64,000 nucleotides of DNA, taken from positions 167,993 through 231,992 of the forward strand of contig CANQPD010000004.1 in assembly GCA_947625655.1 (NCBI GenBank), read 5' to 3'. Under the pieces are notes generated by a model, which saw only the letters and a program-made list of their open reading frames with translations, had not been told where the DNA came from and searched no databases. Of this stretch, positions 54,133 to 64,000 are shown piece by piece. The stretch is from an uncultured Dysosmobacter sp. (GTDB lineage Bacteria > Bacillota > Clostridia > Oscillospirales > Oscillospiraceae). The first letter of the stretch is position 1; each line of letters opens with the position of its first letter. The translations under genes were made by a program, and so were the position numbers.

Positions 54133-55881
54133 ATGGATATTTTCTCCGTCTTTACCCTTTGCGGCGGCCTGGCTTTCTTCCTCTACGGCATGACCACCAT
54201 GTCCAAGAGCCTGGAAAAAATGGCCGGCGGCAAGCTGGAGCGGACCTTGAAGCGCATGACCTCCAGCCCCTTCAAAAGCCTGCTGCTGGGCGCCGGCATC
54301 ACCATCGCCATCCAGTCCTCCTCCGCCATGACGGTGATGCTGGTGGGCCTGGTGAACTCCGGCGTCATGGAGCTCGGCCAGACCATCGGCGTCATCATGG
54401 GCTCCAACATCGGCACCACCCTGACGGCCTGGATCCTGTCCCTGACAGGCATTGAGAGCGAGAGCGTGTTCGTCAATCTCCTGAAGCCGGAGAACTTCTC
54501 CCCGGTCATCGCGCTGGCGGGCATCATTCTCATCATGGGCTCCAAAAAACAGCGCCGCCGGGACATCGGCCGCATCCTGGTGGGCTTCTCCATCCTGATG
54601 TACGGCATGGAGCTGATGAAGCAGGCCGTCAGCCCCCTGGCGGAGCTGCCGGAGTTCTCCAGCTTGCTGACCGCCTTCAATAACCCCCTGCTGGGCGTGC
54701 TGGTGGGCGCGGTGTTCACCGGGATCATCCAGTCCTCCGCCGCGTCGGTGGGCATTTTGCAGGCCCTGGCCCTCACCGGCTCCATCACCTACGGCATGGC
54801 CATCCCCATCATCATGGGCCAGAACATCGGCACCTGCGTCACGGCGCTGCTCTCCTCCATCGGCGTCAGCCGCAACGCCAAGCGGGTGGCGGTGATCCAC
54901 GTCTCCTTCAACGTCTTCGGCACCGCCGCCTGCCTGATCCTGTTCTACGGCGGCGACCTCCTCTTCCACTTCCCCTTTATGGACGCCGCCGTGGGCGCGG
55001 TGGGCATCGCCTTCTGCCACACGGTGTTCAACGTCTTCACCACGGTGCTGCTGCTGCCCTTCTCCCGCCAGCTGGAAAAGCTGGCGCGGAGAGTGGTGCG
55101 GAGCGAGGACCCCACGGAGCAGTTCGCCTTCCTGGACCCTCTCCTGCTGCGTACCCCCGGCGTTGCCATCAGCGAGTGCGTGGCCATGACCAACCGCATG
55201 GGCGAGCTGGCCCATCAGAATCTGCTGAACGCCATCCGGCAGCTGTCTGATTACAGCGAGGCCACGGAGACAGAGATCCTTCAAAATGAGGACAAGCTGG
55301 ATATCTACGAGGACCGTCTGGGCGGGTATCTGGTGACCATCTCCCAGCACGGCGTCTCCATGGACGACATCCACACCGTCTCCCGCCTGCTCCACGCCAT
55401 CGGCGACTTTGAGCGCATCGGCGACCATGCCCTGAACCTCCAGGAGTCCGCCCGGGAGCTGCGGGAGAAGGAGCTGCGCTTCTCCGATGTCGCCAATGAC
55501 GAGCTCCAGGTGCTGGTGTCCGCCCTGAAGGACATCATGGACAAGGCCTTCGCCTGCTTTGCCGCCAACGACGCCGACGCCGCCCGGGACGTGGAGCCCC
55601 TGGAGGAGACCATCGACCGCCTGATCGAGGAGATCCGGATGCGCCACATCCGCCGCCTCCAGACCGGAGACTGCACCGTTCAGCTGGGCTTTGTCCTCAG
55701 CGACCTGCTGACCAATTTCGAGAGGGTGTCCGACCACTGCTCCAACATCGCCGTCTCCGTTATGGAGGAGCAGGATGGCAAGCTGGGCCGCCACGCCTAT
55801 ATGCACGACATGAAGGGCGGGGGCTCCTTTGCCGCCAGCCTGGACAGCGACCTGGAAAAATACCGCCTGCCCCAGGTATGA
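54133..55881 (+). CDS. Na/Pi-cotransporter family protein with PhoU-like C-terminus
   Basis: 582 residues. Two PNaS repeats with the characteristic AIQSSSAMTVML and GIIQSSAASVGIL motifs, each followed by GSNIGTT / GQNIGTC. Helical PhoU-like domain from about residue 350 (FERIGDHALNL, FERVSDHCSNIA). Imports phosphate with sodium; the PhoU domain is thought to regulate. AAGGAG lies about 11 bp before the ATG. Confidence 0.92.
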   Translation: MDIFSVFTLCGGLAFFLYGMTTMSKSLEKMAGGKLERTLKRMTSSPFKSLLLGAGITIAIQSSSAMTVMLVGLVNSGVMELGQTIGVIMGSNIGTTLTAWILSLTGIESESVFVNLLKPENFSPVIALAGIILIMGSKKQRRRDIGRILVGFSILMYGMELMKQAVSPLAELPEFSSLLTAFNNPLLGVLVGAVFTGIIQSSAASVGILQALALTGSITYGMAIPIIMGQNIGTCVTALLSSIGVSRNAKRVAVIHVSFNVFGTAACLILFYGGDLLFHFPFMDAAVGAVGIAFCHTVFNVFTTVLLLPFSRQLEKLARRVVRSEDPTEQFAFLDPLLLRTPGVAISECVAMTNRMGELAHQNLLNAIRQLSDYSEATETEILQNEDKLDIYEDRLGGYLVTISQHGVSMDDIHTVSRLLHAIGDFERIGDHALNLQESARELREKELRFSDVANDELQVLVSALKDIMDKAFACFAANDADAARDVEPLEETIDRLIEEIRMRHIRRLQTGDCTVQLGFVLSDLLTNFERVSDHCSNIAVSVMEEQDGKLGRHAYMHDMKGGGSFAASLDSDLEKYRLPQV

Positions 55882-55891
55882 GCGGGATGCG

Positions 55892-55926
55892 GACGCTCCC
55901 CCGGCGCACAGCGCCGGGGGAGCGTC
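55892..55926. terminator. strong GC hairpin after the Na/Pi transporter
   Basis: A 16-bp perfect stem GACGCTCCCCCGGCGC around ACA. No T-run follows, so it may act mainly as an mRNA end stabiliser. Confidence 0.6.
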
Positions 55927-56032
55927 TGCCGTTCCGGCCGCGGGCCGCCGGCGGCAGCGCCCTTCCCCGTTGGTATAGGATCGGGCGGGATTGGCAAACA
56001 TATCCGTATCACCAATGTGAGGAGGAGCCCCT

Positions 56033-56641
56033 ATGACTGTGGAGTTCAAAAACAGCGAGACCCTGAAAAACCTGATGCGCGCCTTTGCCGGGGAGAGCCA
56101 GGCCCGCAACCGCTATACCTTTGCCGCCTCTTTATGCAGGCAGCAGAAGCTGCACGTGCTGGAGGCCGTGTTCCAGTTCACCGCCAGCCAGGAAAAGGAG
56201 CATGCCGAGATCTTTTATAACCACATGAAGGAGCTGGCCGGAGAGACGGTGCATATCGACGGCGGCTATCCCGTGGATATCACCAACGATGTGCCGCAGC
56301 TGCTGCGCCGCGCCCAGCACAACGAGTACGAGGAATTCGACCCGGTGTACGCCGCCTTCGCCGATACCGCCAAGGCCGAGGGATTTCCCGAGATCGCCGC
56401 CTCCTTCCGGCAGATCGCCCGGATCGAGCAGACCCACGGCAACCGCTTCGGCCAGTTCGCGGAGCTGCTGGAGACCGGCAGGCTGTTCGTCTCCGATGTC
56501 AAGTGCGGCTGGATGTGCCTGAACTGCGGCCATATCCAGGAGGGGCTGGAGGCCCCCAAGGCCTGTCCTGTCTGCGACCATGACCAGGGCTTCTTCATCC
56601 GCCTGGAGATGGCGCCCTATGGGGGGAATCTTTTAAAATGA
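56033..56641 (+). CDS. rbr: rubrerythrin
   Basis: 202 residues. The four-helix di-iron domain has FAGESQARNRYTFAA and EKEHAEIFYNHM (Glu and His ligands), then ARIEQTHGNRF. The C-terminal rubredoxin-like [Fe(SCys)4] domain has CGWMCLNCGHIQEG and CPVCDHDQ. Reduces hydrogen peroxide in the cytoplasm of anaerobes. GAGGAGGAG precedes the start. Confidence 0.96.
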   Translation: MTVEFKNSETLKNLMRAFAGESQARNRYTFAASLCRQQKLHVLEAVFQFTASQEKEHAEIFYNHMKELAGETVHIDGGYPVDITNDVPQLLRRAQHNEYEEFDPVYAAFADTAKAEGFPEIAASFRQIARIEQTHGNRFGQFAELLETGRLFVSDVKCGWMCLNCGHIQEGLEAPKACPVCDHDQGFFIRLEMAPYGGNLLK

Positions 56642-56646
56642 GCGTG

Positions 56647-56681
56647 AAAAAGCGAGACACGCAGTGCGTGTCTCGCTTTTT
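56647..56681. terminator. bidirectional terminator after rubrerythrin
   Basis: AAAAAGCGAGACACGC pairs with GCGTGTCTCGCTTTTT around AGT. Confidence 0.9.
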
Positions 56682-56740
56682 GTGGAAATGCACCTGTTTC
56701 GATACGGCCCTTCCGGCCGCGGCCCTGACACCGGGCCCTG

Positions 56741-57162
56741 AGCCAGCGGAGCAGATCGCGGTTGGATGCGAAGAAATTCCCTGTCCGGCTGAGAAGCCTC
56801 GCCGTCAGGCGGGGATTCGTGCCAAACAGGGAATTTCTGAGCTGTCATGTGTTGCCCAAAAAGATGCAGTCCACAGCCGGTATCTCCGTTTTCCTCGGCC
56901 GCGAGCCCAGCGCAGCGGGTCGGGGCCGAAAGCGAAGAAATTCCCACCAAAGCGCAGGTTTCGCCGCTAGGCGGAAACGGAGCGGTTGTGGAAATTTCTG
57001 AGCTGCACCAATGCGTTAAACATACTATTTTCGCCGCCTCGTCCTCCCCCCAACCGCGAACCCAGCGGAGCGGATCGCGGTTGGAAGCGAAGAAATTCCC
57101 TGTCCGGCTGAGAAGCCTCGCCGTCAGGCGGGGATTCGTGCCAAACAGGGAATTTCTGAGCT
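56741..57162. repeat. three tandem-spaced long-hairpin repeats abutting tRNA-Leu
   Basis: Units at about 56741-56843, 56901-57004 and 57055-57162. Each runs from a GCGAAGAAATTCCC arm to a GGGAATTTCTGAGCT or GTGGAAATTTCTGAGCT arm, so each folds into a long stem. Units 1 and 3 share 73 identical bases (56771-56843 and 57090-57162). Unit 2 keeps the stem but has a different loop. Unit 3 ends at the encoded CCA of the tRNA. Together with spacers they fill about 480 bp without a real gene. Confidence 0.8.
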
Positions 57163-57246
57163 GGTACGGGTAGTGGGGGTCGAACCCACACGCCTTTCGG
57201 CACAGGAACCTAAATCCTGCGCGTCTGCCAATTCCGCCATACCCGC
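57162..57246 (-). tRNA. tRNA-Leu (anticodon UAG)
   Basis: 85 nt with encoded CCA. Acceptor arms GCGGGTA and TACCCGT (G-U at the first pair). Anticodon stem CAGGA/TCCTG with loop TTTAGGT, a long variable arm TGCCGAAAGGCG typical of Leu, and T-arm GTGGGTTCGACCCCCAC. Confidence 0.95.
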
Positions 57247-57258
57247 GTGAACAGGCCC

Positions 57259-57308
57259 AGTATAGCACAGTTTCCGCCCTTGAACAATAGGAAAAACTGC
57301 GGTACAAT
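57259..57308. promoter_or_regulatory. divergent sigma-A promoters with overlapping -35 boxes
   Basis: Plus strand: TTGAAC (57280-57285), 17 bp, TACAAT (57303-57308), for the pyridoxal kinase gene. Minus strand: TTGTTC (57287-57282), 17 bp, TATACT (57264-57259), for the tRNA. The two -35 hexamers share four bases, so the promoters probably compete. Confidence 0.8.
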
Positions 57309-57340
57309 AAAATGAATTTTACGAAACGAGGAATACCGCC

Positions 57341-58183
57341 ATGCCCACGCCCCGCATCGCCGCCATCCATGACCTGTCCGGCTTTGGCCGCTGTTCGCTG
57401 ACCATCGCCCTGCCGATCCTGTCCGCCCTGGGCGCCCAGTGCTGCCCGCTACCCACCGCGTTTCTCTCCACCCACACCGGCGGTTTTACGGGCTTTACCT
57501 TTCTGGACATGACGGACGAAATGCCCCGTGCCGCCGCCCATTGGAAGTCCCTGGGCCTGGACTTCCAGGCCATTTACAGCGGCTTTCTGGGAAGTGAGCG
57601 GCAGATCGGCATTGTGGAGGACTTCATCCGGGACTTCCGGCAAGCGGATACGCTTGTGGTGGTGGATCCGGTGATGGGGGATCACGGCCAGGTCTACCAG
57701 ACCTATACCCCCGCCATGTGTTCCGGCATGGCCCGCCTCGCGGAGGAGGCGGATGTGATCACCCCCAACCTGACGGAGGCCGCCCTGCTGCTGGGCGTCC
57801 CCTATGAGACGCTGCCCGCCGGCGAAGACGGCTGCCGGGAGATCGTGGAGCGGCTGAGCCTGAACGGCAGGCGCTCCGTGGCCCTCACGGGGGCCTCCAC
57901 GGCTCCGGAACTGACGGGGGCCATGTGCTTTGACGCGAAAACCGGGCGGACGGAAGCCGTTCAGACCCGGCGGGTGCCCCGGGAATTCCACGGCACCGGC
58001 GACGTGTTTGCCAGCGTCCTCACCGGCGCGCTGGTCAAGGGCGCGTCCCTGCCGGACGCCGCCCGGCAGGCGGTGGAATTCATCCGCGCCTGCGCCGAGC
58101 GCACCGCCGCCCAGGATCTGCCCATGCGGGAGGGCGTGGACTTTGAGCCGCTGCTGGGACTGCTGACCGGCGGCAGGCCGTGA
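57341..58183 (+). CDS. pyridoxal/pyridoxamine kinase
   Basis: 280 residues of the ribokinase-fold PdxK/PdxY group: IAAIHDLSGFGRCSL at the N-terminus (substrate site), VVVDPVMGDHGQ, ADVITPNLTEAALLLG, and the ATP/anion-hole motif HGTGDVFASVL with catalytic Asp. Phosphorylates B6 vitamers for salvage to PLP. GAGGAAT precedes the ATG. Own promoter about 30 bp upstream. Confidence 0.93.
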   Translation: MPTPRIAAIHDLSGFGRCSLTIALPILSALGAQCCPLPTAFLSTHTGGFTGFTFLDMTDEMPRAAAHWKSLGLDFQAIYSGFLGSERQIGIVEDFIRDFRQADTLVVVDPVMGDHGQVYQTYTPAMCSGMARLAEEADVITPNLTEAALLLGVPYETLPAGEDGCREIVERLSLNGRRSVALTGASTAPELTGAMCFDAKTGRTEAVQTRRVPREFHGTGDVFASVLTGALVKGASLPDAARQAVEFIRACAERTAAQDLPMREGVDFEPLLGLLTGGRP

Positions 58184-58278
58184 AGCAAAAAGCGGACAGC
58201 GGCAGACGGTCGGGGGAGGCTTCCCCTGCTCCCGGGGCTGTCTGCTGGAGTTTTGGCGGGAAATTTCGCGGATATCCC

Positions 58279-58309
58279 TTGACCTTCCACTTGGTGGAAG
58301 GTGTATCCT
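58279..58309 (+). promoter_or_regulatory. MerR-type promoter of the serine hydrolase gene
   Basis: TTGACC and TATCCT are separated by a 19-bp spacer filled by a perfect dyad with 9-bp arms ACCTTCCAC and GTGGAAGGT around TTG. Overlong spacers with a central dyad are the hallmark of promoters untwisted by MerR-family activators. No intact MerR gene is in the window. Confidence 0.8.
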
Positions 58310-58357
58310 GATCCGCGGATACGGGATCGCCCCGCCCGGGGCGGGAAAGGAGCGAAC

Positions 58358-60454
58358 ATGAAAACGTTTTGCAAACGCGGCCGCGCCCTGCTGCTGGCGC
58401 TGGCCCTGGCCCTGAGCCTGACGGCTCCGGCCCTGGCGGCGGAGACGGAGACCCCGGCATCATCCGCGCCGCAGGCCGCCGCTCTGGAGGAAACCACCCG
58501 GATCGCCGCCGAGGGGGCCATGACCTATGGCGGCGCTGCCAGCATCAGCTGGGCCCTCTGGGACAGCGGCAACATTTCCGCCTCCGGCGGTCTCACCGTG
58601 GATCGGGAGACCGGTGAGGCCATGCAGACGGAGGCTGAGAGCGGGGCCCTCTACGGCGTCGGCTCCGTCAGCAAGATCTACACCACGGTGGCGGTCATGC
58701 AGCTGGCGGAAGCGCACAGGCTTTCTCTGGACGCGCCTGTTACCCGCTATCTGCCGGACTTTCAAATGGCGGATCCCCGGTACAGGCAGATCACGGTGCG
58801 GATGCTGCTGAACCACTCCTCCGGTCTGATGGGCTCCTCCTTTGAAAACGCCATGCTCTTTGACGACGCGGACCCGGCCGCCGCCGACGAGCTGCTGGAG
58901 CGTCTTGCCTCCCAGCGGCTGAAGGCGGATCCCGGCGCGTACAGCGTCTACTGCAATGACGGCTTCACCCTGGCACAGCTGGTGGTGGAGGCCGTCTCCG
59001 GCCAGGATTTCATGGACTACGTTCGCGCCCGCATCCTCCGTCCGGCGGGACTGGAGGACACCTTCGCCCCCGGCGATGACTTCGACACCACCCGCCTTGC
59101 CAGGATTTACTTCGGCACCGATACCCGCGCCCTGCCCCAGGACTGCCTGAATGTGGTGGGCACCGGCGGCATCTATGCCACCGCCGCCGATCTGGCCGCC
59201 TTCGGCGGCGCGCTGACTGGAACAACGTTGCTGCGCCAGTCCTCGCTGGACGCCATGGCCGCCCCGGAATACGCCCGGGGCCTCTGGCCCGACGATACGC
59301 TGGATGCCCTGTCCTACGGCCTGGGCTGGGATGCCGTGGAGTGGTATCCCTTCAGCCAGAGCGGCATCACCGCCCTGGTGAAGGGCGGCGACACCCAGTT
59401 CTATCACGCGGGCCTGGTGGTGCTGCCCGGCTGCCATATGGCCGCCGCGGTGCTCTCTTCCGGCGGCGTGTCCACCTATAACGAGCTGGCGGCCGTCCAC
59501 ATGCTACTGGCCGCGCTGAAAGGCAAGGGCATTGCCGTGGATCAGTCCATCCCCGCCCTGCCGGAGGCCGCACCCGCCGCTATGCCCGCGGAGGAGATGG
59601 AAAACGCCGGATACTACGGCTCCACCGCCGTACAGTACCGGGTGGCGGTCTCCGCCGATGGGACGCTGACCCTGCATTACATGAACTACCCAACCTCCGT
59701 GCCGGATCAGGCCTTTACCTACTGTGCCGACGGGACCTTCCGGGATTCCACCGGCACAGCTCTGCTGCGGTTCGTCAGGGAATCCAACGGAGAGACCTAT
59801 CTCTATCAGAAGGCCGTCAGCCAGCTTCCCGGCCTGGGGGCCCTGCCCGTTTCAAACTACGCCGCGGTGAAGCTGCCCGCAAACCGGATCTCCGCTGAAG
59901 TGCAGGATCTGTGGACGGCGGCGTCCGCCATGAGCGTTCTGCCCGTCCGGGAAAAGTACAGCTCCCAGGCCTATCTGGCCATGGCCGCCGCCGGCGCGGC
60001 AGAGATACCGGAGGCCGTTCCCGGCTACTTCGGCGCGGCCCGCATCGTGGATGGGACCGCTGCCCGGTATGAACTGCAGCTCCCAGGGGCCGGCGGCCGG
60101 GACGGCCAGGACATCACCGTGACCCGGGATGACGCCGGCGTTGTCTGGATGCGGGCCAACGGGGCCCTGTACATGGAGGAGAGCGGCGCGCCGGAGCTCT
60201 ATACCGGCAGCGGCCATTCCTACACCACGGTCCAGGCCGACGGCTATGCCCGCTGGTATCACATCGGCGGCGCGGCGGGAAAGACCATGGCCGTTCAGCT
60301 GCCGGAGGACGCGGGCTTCTGGGTCTACGACGCAGGCGGTCAGGTGACTGCCTCTTCCGTCCTGTGGGGCGATACCGCCGCCGCGCTGCCGGAGGGTGGC
60401 ATGGTGGTCTTTGCCGGCGATCCCGGTGCCCGGTTCCATCTCTCTTTTCAATAA
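58358..60454 (+). CDS. secreted serine hydrolase (class C beta-lactamase / DD-peptidase fold) with C-terminal extension
   Basis: 698 residues. Signal peptide ALLLALALALSLTAPALAAE. The penicillin-binding-protein-like domain covers about 55-400, with SxxK in YGVGSVSKIYTTV, the YxN motif in AYSVYCNDGFTLAQ, and a KGGDTQFYHAG stretch near the third motif. The C-terminal 300 residues are beta-rich and of unknown function (lipocalin-like repeats occur in relatives). The family includes esterases and D-aminopeptidases, so true beta-lactamase activity should not be assumed. Preceded by a MerR-type promoter. Confidence 0.88.
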   Translation: MKTFCKRGRALLLALALALSLTAPALAAETETPASSAPQAAALEETTRIAAEGAMTYGGAASISWALWDSGNISASGGLTVDRETGEAMQTEAESGALYGVGSVSKIYTTVAVMQLAEAHRLSLDAPVTRYLPDFQMADPRYRQITVRMLLNHSSGLMGSSFENAMLFDDADPAAADELLERLASQRLKADPGAYSVYCNDGFTLAQLVVEAVSGQDFMDYVRARILRPAGLEDTFAPGDDFDTTRLARIYFGTDTRALPQDCLNVVGTGGIYATAADLAAFGGALTGTTLLRQSSLDAMAAPEYARGLWPDDTLDALSYGLGWDAVEWYPFSQSGITALVKGGDTQFYHAGLVVLPGCHMAAAVLSSGGVSTYNELAAVHMLLAALKGKGIAVDQSIPALPEAAPAAMPAEEMENAGYYGSTAVQYRVAVSADGTLTLHYMNYPTSVPDQAFTYCADGTFRDSTGTALLRFVRESNGETYLYQKAVSQLPGLGALPVSNYAAVKLPANRISAEVQDLWTAASAMSVLPVREKYSSQAYLAMAAAGAAEIPEAVPGYFGAARIVDGTAARYELQLPGAGGRDGQDITVTRDDAGVVWMRANGALYMEESGAPELYTGSGHSYTTVQADGYARWYHIGGAAGKTMAVQLPEDAGFWVYDAGGQVTASSVLWGDTAAALPEGGMVVFAGDPGARFHLSFQ

Positions 60455-60458
60455 AGAA

Positions 60459-60494
60459 CTGCCGCCGCGGGAAATCCGCGGCGGCAGCTTTTTT
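60459..60494 (+). terminator. Rho-independent terminator
   Basis: CTGCCGCCGCGG pairs with CCGCGGCGGCAG around GAAAT, then CTTTTTTA. Confidence 0.92.
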
Positions 60495-60669
60495 ACTTGA
60501 TAAGGCGCTCTACATAGGCCCGCATTTCCTGCTTGGAGTGAACGGCGTGAATGCCGTCGATAATCGCCTGGCGTTCCGCCTCCGGCAGGCCGGCGAAGCG
60601 CTCCATGGCCTCCGGATGCTGGGCCAGGGCCATGCCAAAGCCCATGGGCAGTTCATTGAATTCCATCAT
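60493..60669 (-). CDS. small hypothetical protein
   Basis: 58 residues, MMEFNELPMGFGMALAQHPE then FAGLPEAERQAIIDGIHAVH. It has an amphipathic helical pattern similar to short YdeI-type tails and small clostridial proteins with GMALAQN-like openings. AGGTGAG precedes the ATG. No transmembrane part. Function unknown. Confidence 0.65.
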   Translation of the reverse strand: MMEFNELPMGFGMALAQHPEAMERFAGLPEAERQAIIDGIHAVHSKQEMRAYVERLIK

Positions 60670-60714
60670 ACTCACCTCGGCGTTATTGTGTGCCGAAGCG
60701 GGGGAGGTTATGCG

Positions 60715-61695
60715 TCACAGGGAGGGGTACAGGTTCAGCAAAAACGCCAGGTCAGCGGCGGGCAAATAGGTGGCCCCGGCTTCAAAGACGCAGGGGGCGC
60801 TGAGCCCCTGCCCACCGTCAGCCGTTTGCACCAGGCTCGCCCCAGGCAGAACGGCAAAGACCTCTGCCCCGCTGTCCGTCACCACGGCGCCCTTTCCCGG
60901 CTCCCAGGCCACCGTATAGCCGGCGGCTTCCGCCACGGCCCGAATCGGCAGCAGCACCTCACCGTCCACAACCTTCCCGACCACAGACAGGGCCTCCCCG
61001 TTGACAAATACCGCTCCACCCGGATACCAGGACAGATACCCCCGGTAATCGTTCCCCAGCACCAGTACGCGGTTCACGGTCTTCGCGCTGTCCCGCCACA
61101 CCAGCACCCGGGTGCCGGGCGTCAGGTCGTCCAGCGTCACGATGTTCTTCGTCAGCCAGGGAGATATTTTGGCAGTGACAGGGATCCTCAGCACCTCGCC
61201 GCCCGCGGTGGGGAGATTTACCTCCGTTCTGGGCGGCGCCGGGTAGATGGCGATGGTTACCGTCTGATCCGGCCCGGAGATCTCATAATACTGGGGCACT
61301 TCGCCATCCGCCGGGATATTGGCCACCACCACCGAAGCGGTGGACTGAGGCGGCAGGCTCATGGTCATGGCGGGGCCTACCCATGCATAGACGGTATCCC
61401 CGTCCTTGATTTCGGCGGCATCCAGAGGCAGGCCGGTCACAGCGTCTACAACGGGGGTGGTCTCGCTCAGATGGACGATGATCTCCCGGTTGGGATCGTC
61501 TGCGTCGGAATTTTGCAGGAACAGGCTGCCGCCTTCCAGCCGGGTGGCCCTGCCCCAGACCCGGACGGGGCTCAGCTGTGCAGCGGGGGCAGGGGCGGGG
61601 GAGATCAGAAGATCATCCGTGGCCGCTGCGGCGGGCAGAGTCAGCATGACGGCGCACAGGGCCAGTGCAAGGACGCGGCAGAACAGTTTCTTCAT
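60715..61695 (-). CDS. secreted protein with copper-amine-oxidase N-terminal-like domain
   Basis: 326 residues. Signal peptide FCRVLALALCAVMLTLPAAAA. The middle is beta-rich (VRVWGRATRLEGGSLFLQNS; DGDTVYAWVGPAMTMSLPPQ), resembling a small OB-like domain. The C-terminal ~110 residues are the stalk-like domain seen at copper amine oxidase N-termini (VFVNGEALSVVGKVVDGEVL, LPIRAVAEAAGYTVAW). This domain in Bacillota is a wall or surface module, not an oxidase. ATG at 61695 preferred; an in-frame ATG at 61707 touches its own ribosome site. Confidence 0.82.
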   Translation of the reverse strand: MKKLFCRVLALALCAVMLTLPAAAATDDLLISPAPAPAAQLSPVRVWGRATRLEGGSLFLQNSDADDPNREIIVHLSETTPVVDAVTGLPLDAAEIKDGDTVYAWVGPAMTMSLPPQSTASVVVANIPADGEVPQYYEISGPDQTVTIAIYPAPPRTEVNLPTAGGEVLRIPVTAKISPWLTKNIVTLDDLTPGTRVLVWRDSAKTVNRVLVLGNDYRGYLSWYPGGAVFVNGEALSVVGKVVDGEVLLPIRAVAEAAGYTVAWEPGKGAVVTDSGAEVFAVLPGASLVQTADGGQGLSAPCVFEAGATYLPAADLAFLLNLYPSL

Positions 61696-61767
61696 ACGGT
61701 GTTCCATCCTTTCAACGTGTTTATCTATCAGACGGCCCGGCGTTGGGAAAAGTTCCCGGTTCAGAAA

Positions 61768-62096
61768 AAAACCCGGAAAATTTCCGGGGCTTTCAGGCTG
61801 TTGAAAAATGCCGCTGGACTTTTTCAACAGCCTGAAAAATGCCTCGCTTTTTTGCCTGCTTCGCAGCCAAAAAAGCAGCCTCGGCCCAAAGGAACGGGCC
61901 TCGGCAGACTACACGGAAAGATGTGCAGTCTGCCGCTTCGCGGCGCAACGGGCTGCTGCCACAGCCCTTTTGCAGGCATTCGATTCAACACGAGGGGGCT
62001 CCCGCCCCCTCGTACTCCCCCTGCGAAACGGAACGCTTTTTCTCCAAACAGAGGTTTTGCGACAAGCTGAAAGCCCCGGAAATTTTCCGGGGCTTT
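61768..62096. repeat. hairpin-flanked dispersed repeat, copy C
   Basis: A 276-bp element (61794-62069) flanked by two versions of the same hairpin (AACCCGGAAAATTTCCGGGG on the left, GCCCCGGAAATTTTCCGGGG on the right). Inverted ends CAGGCTGTTGAAAAA and TTTTGCGACAAGCTG. It has about 55 bp of extra sequence with its own hairpins relative to copy B. Otherwise the core is nearly identical (for example GGCTCCCGCCCCCTCGTACT). Confidence 0.85.
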
Positions 62097-62107
62097 GGGG
62101 ATCGCAT

Positions 62108-63931
<1,824 letters not shown>

Positions 63932-64000
63932 ACTTTCTATCTCCTTACCGTACGGCAAGACCACGCGGGGCCCCGCAAAGCGGGGCGCGCCGTATGGCGC

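Noticed and set aside
54094..56109. 671-codon minus-strand frame
   Set aside because: Antisense to the Na/Pi transporter, whose motifs (QSSSA, GSNIGTT) are unmistakable.
58358..60454. Calling the serine hydrolase a beta-lactamase resistance gene
   Set aside because: SxxK and YxN motifs are shared by esterases and peptidases of the same fold, and the 300-residue C-terminal extension is not typical of AmpC.
60364..62070. 568-codon plus-strand frame
   Set aside because: It runs antisense to the small protein, the copper-amine-oxidase-like gene and repeat copy C; composition is typical of a GC-rich shadow frame.

Overview
The window looks like chromosome of a GC-rich, anaerobic, butyrate-forming Bacillota of the Oscillospirales type (Flavonifractor / Intestinimonas / Lawsonibacter-like). 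The evidence is a 4-hydroxybutyryl-CoA dehydratase - CoA-transferase - crotonase cluster, a rubrerythrin, many GHKL and YesM-type two-component systems, SLH-domain surface proteins and ribosome sites close to AGGAGG. The genus is an inference; no rRNA is present.

Layout. 1-6.6 kb: a fermentation operon read leftward (crotonase, propionate-CoA-transferase-like enzyme, 4-hydroxybutyryl-CoA dehydratase running off the left edge) behind a textbook sigma-54 promoter. Divergent from it are a PAS/AAA+/Fis sigma-54 activator and rpoN itself, so promoter, activator and sigma factor sit together. 6.6-10.4 kb: carbamate kinase, then a scar region with a clipped UxaA-family dehydratase, two mobile-element fragments (one ParM-like) and a clipped WYL regulator. 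10.4-29.3 kb: a surface-protein island. It has a 2,051-residue InlB-repeat protein that lost its 5' end, an intact 2,126-residue secreted SLH protein, two small degenerate receiver-domain proteins, and a divergent operon of LytTR regulator, membrane-anchored surface protein and 7TMR-DISM histidine kinase. 29.3-36.2 kb: a mosaic bounded by two 349-bp direct repeats carrying an HTH gene. It contains an alkylsulfatase-like lipoprotein, a GHKL kinase with a beheaded LytTR regulator, an acetyltransferase fragment and a 5'-clipped SLH gene. 36.4-46.7 kb: a sugar-sensing and inositol-like block with an AraC-type response regulator, a soluble YesM-type kinase, a tandem ABC ATPase that has lost its catalytic motifs, IolB, a TIM-barrel sugar isomerase, an AraC regulator and an Rbs-type ABC transporter. 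47-64 kb: mostly housekeeping or transport genes (DUF4358 lipoprotein, receiver-DUF4340 fusion, CAT-like acetyltransferase, PII-like protein with a DUF1538 transporter, patatin, Na/Pi transporter, rubrerythrin, tRNA-Leu, pyridoxal kinase, serine hydrolase behind a MerR-type promoter, TypA/BipA), interrupted by three copies of a hairpin-flanked dispersed repeat.

The strongest candidate for an undescribed system is the three-gene operon at 36.4-40.3 kb. A cytoplasmic histidine kinase with no sensor or membrane domain is co-transcribed with a catalytically dead RbsA-like tandem ATPase, which suggests that the state of an ABC importer is sensed through a dummy ATPase subunit. A second theme is repeated gene breakage. 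At least six abrupt junctions join the cut ends of unrelated genes, and one apparently in-frame joint fuses a response-regulator receiver to DUF4340. These are either real deletion scars or assembly joins and should be checked against reads.
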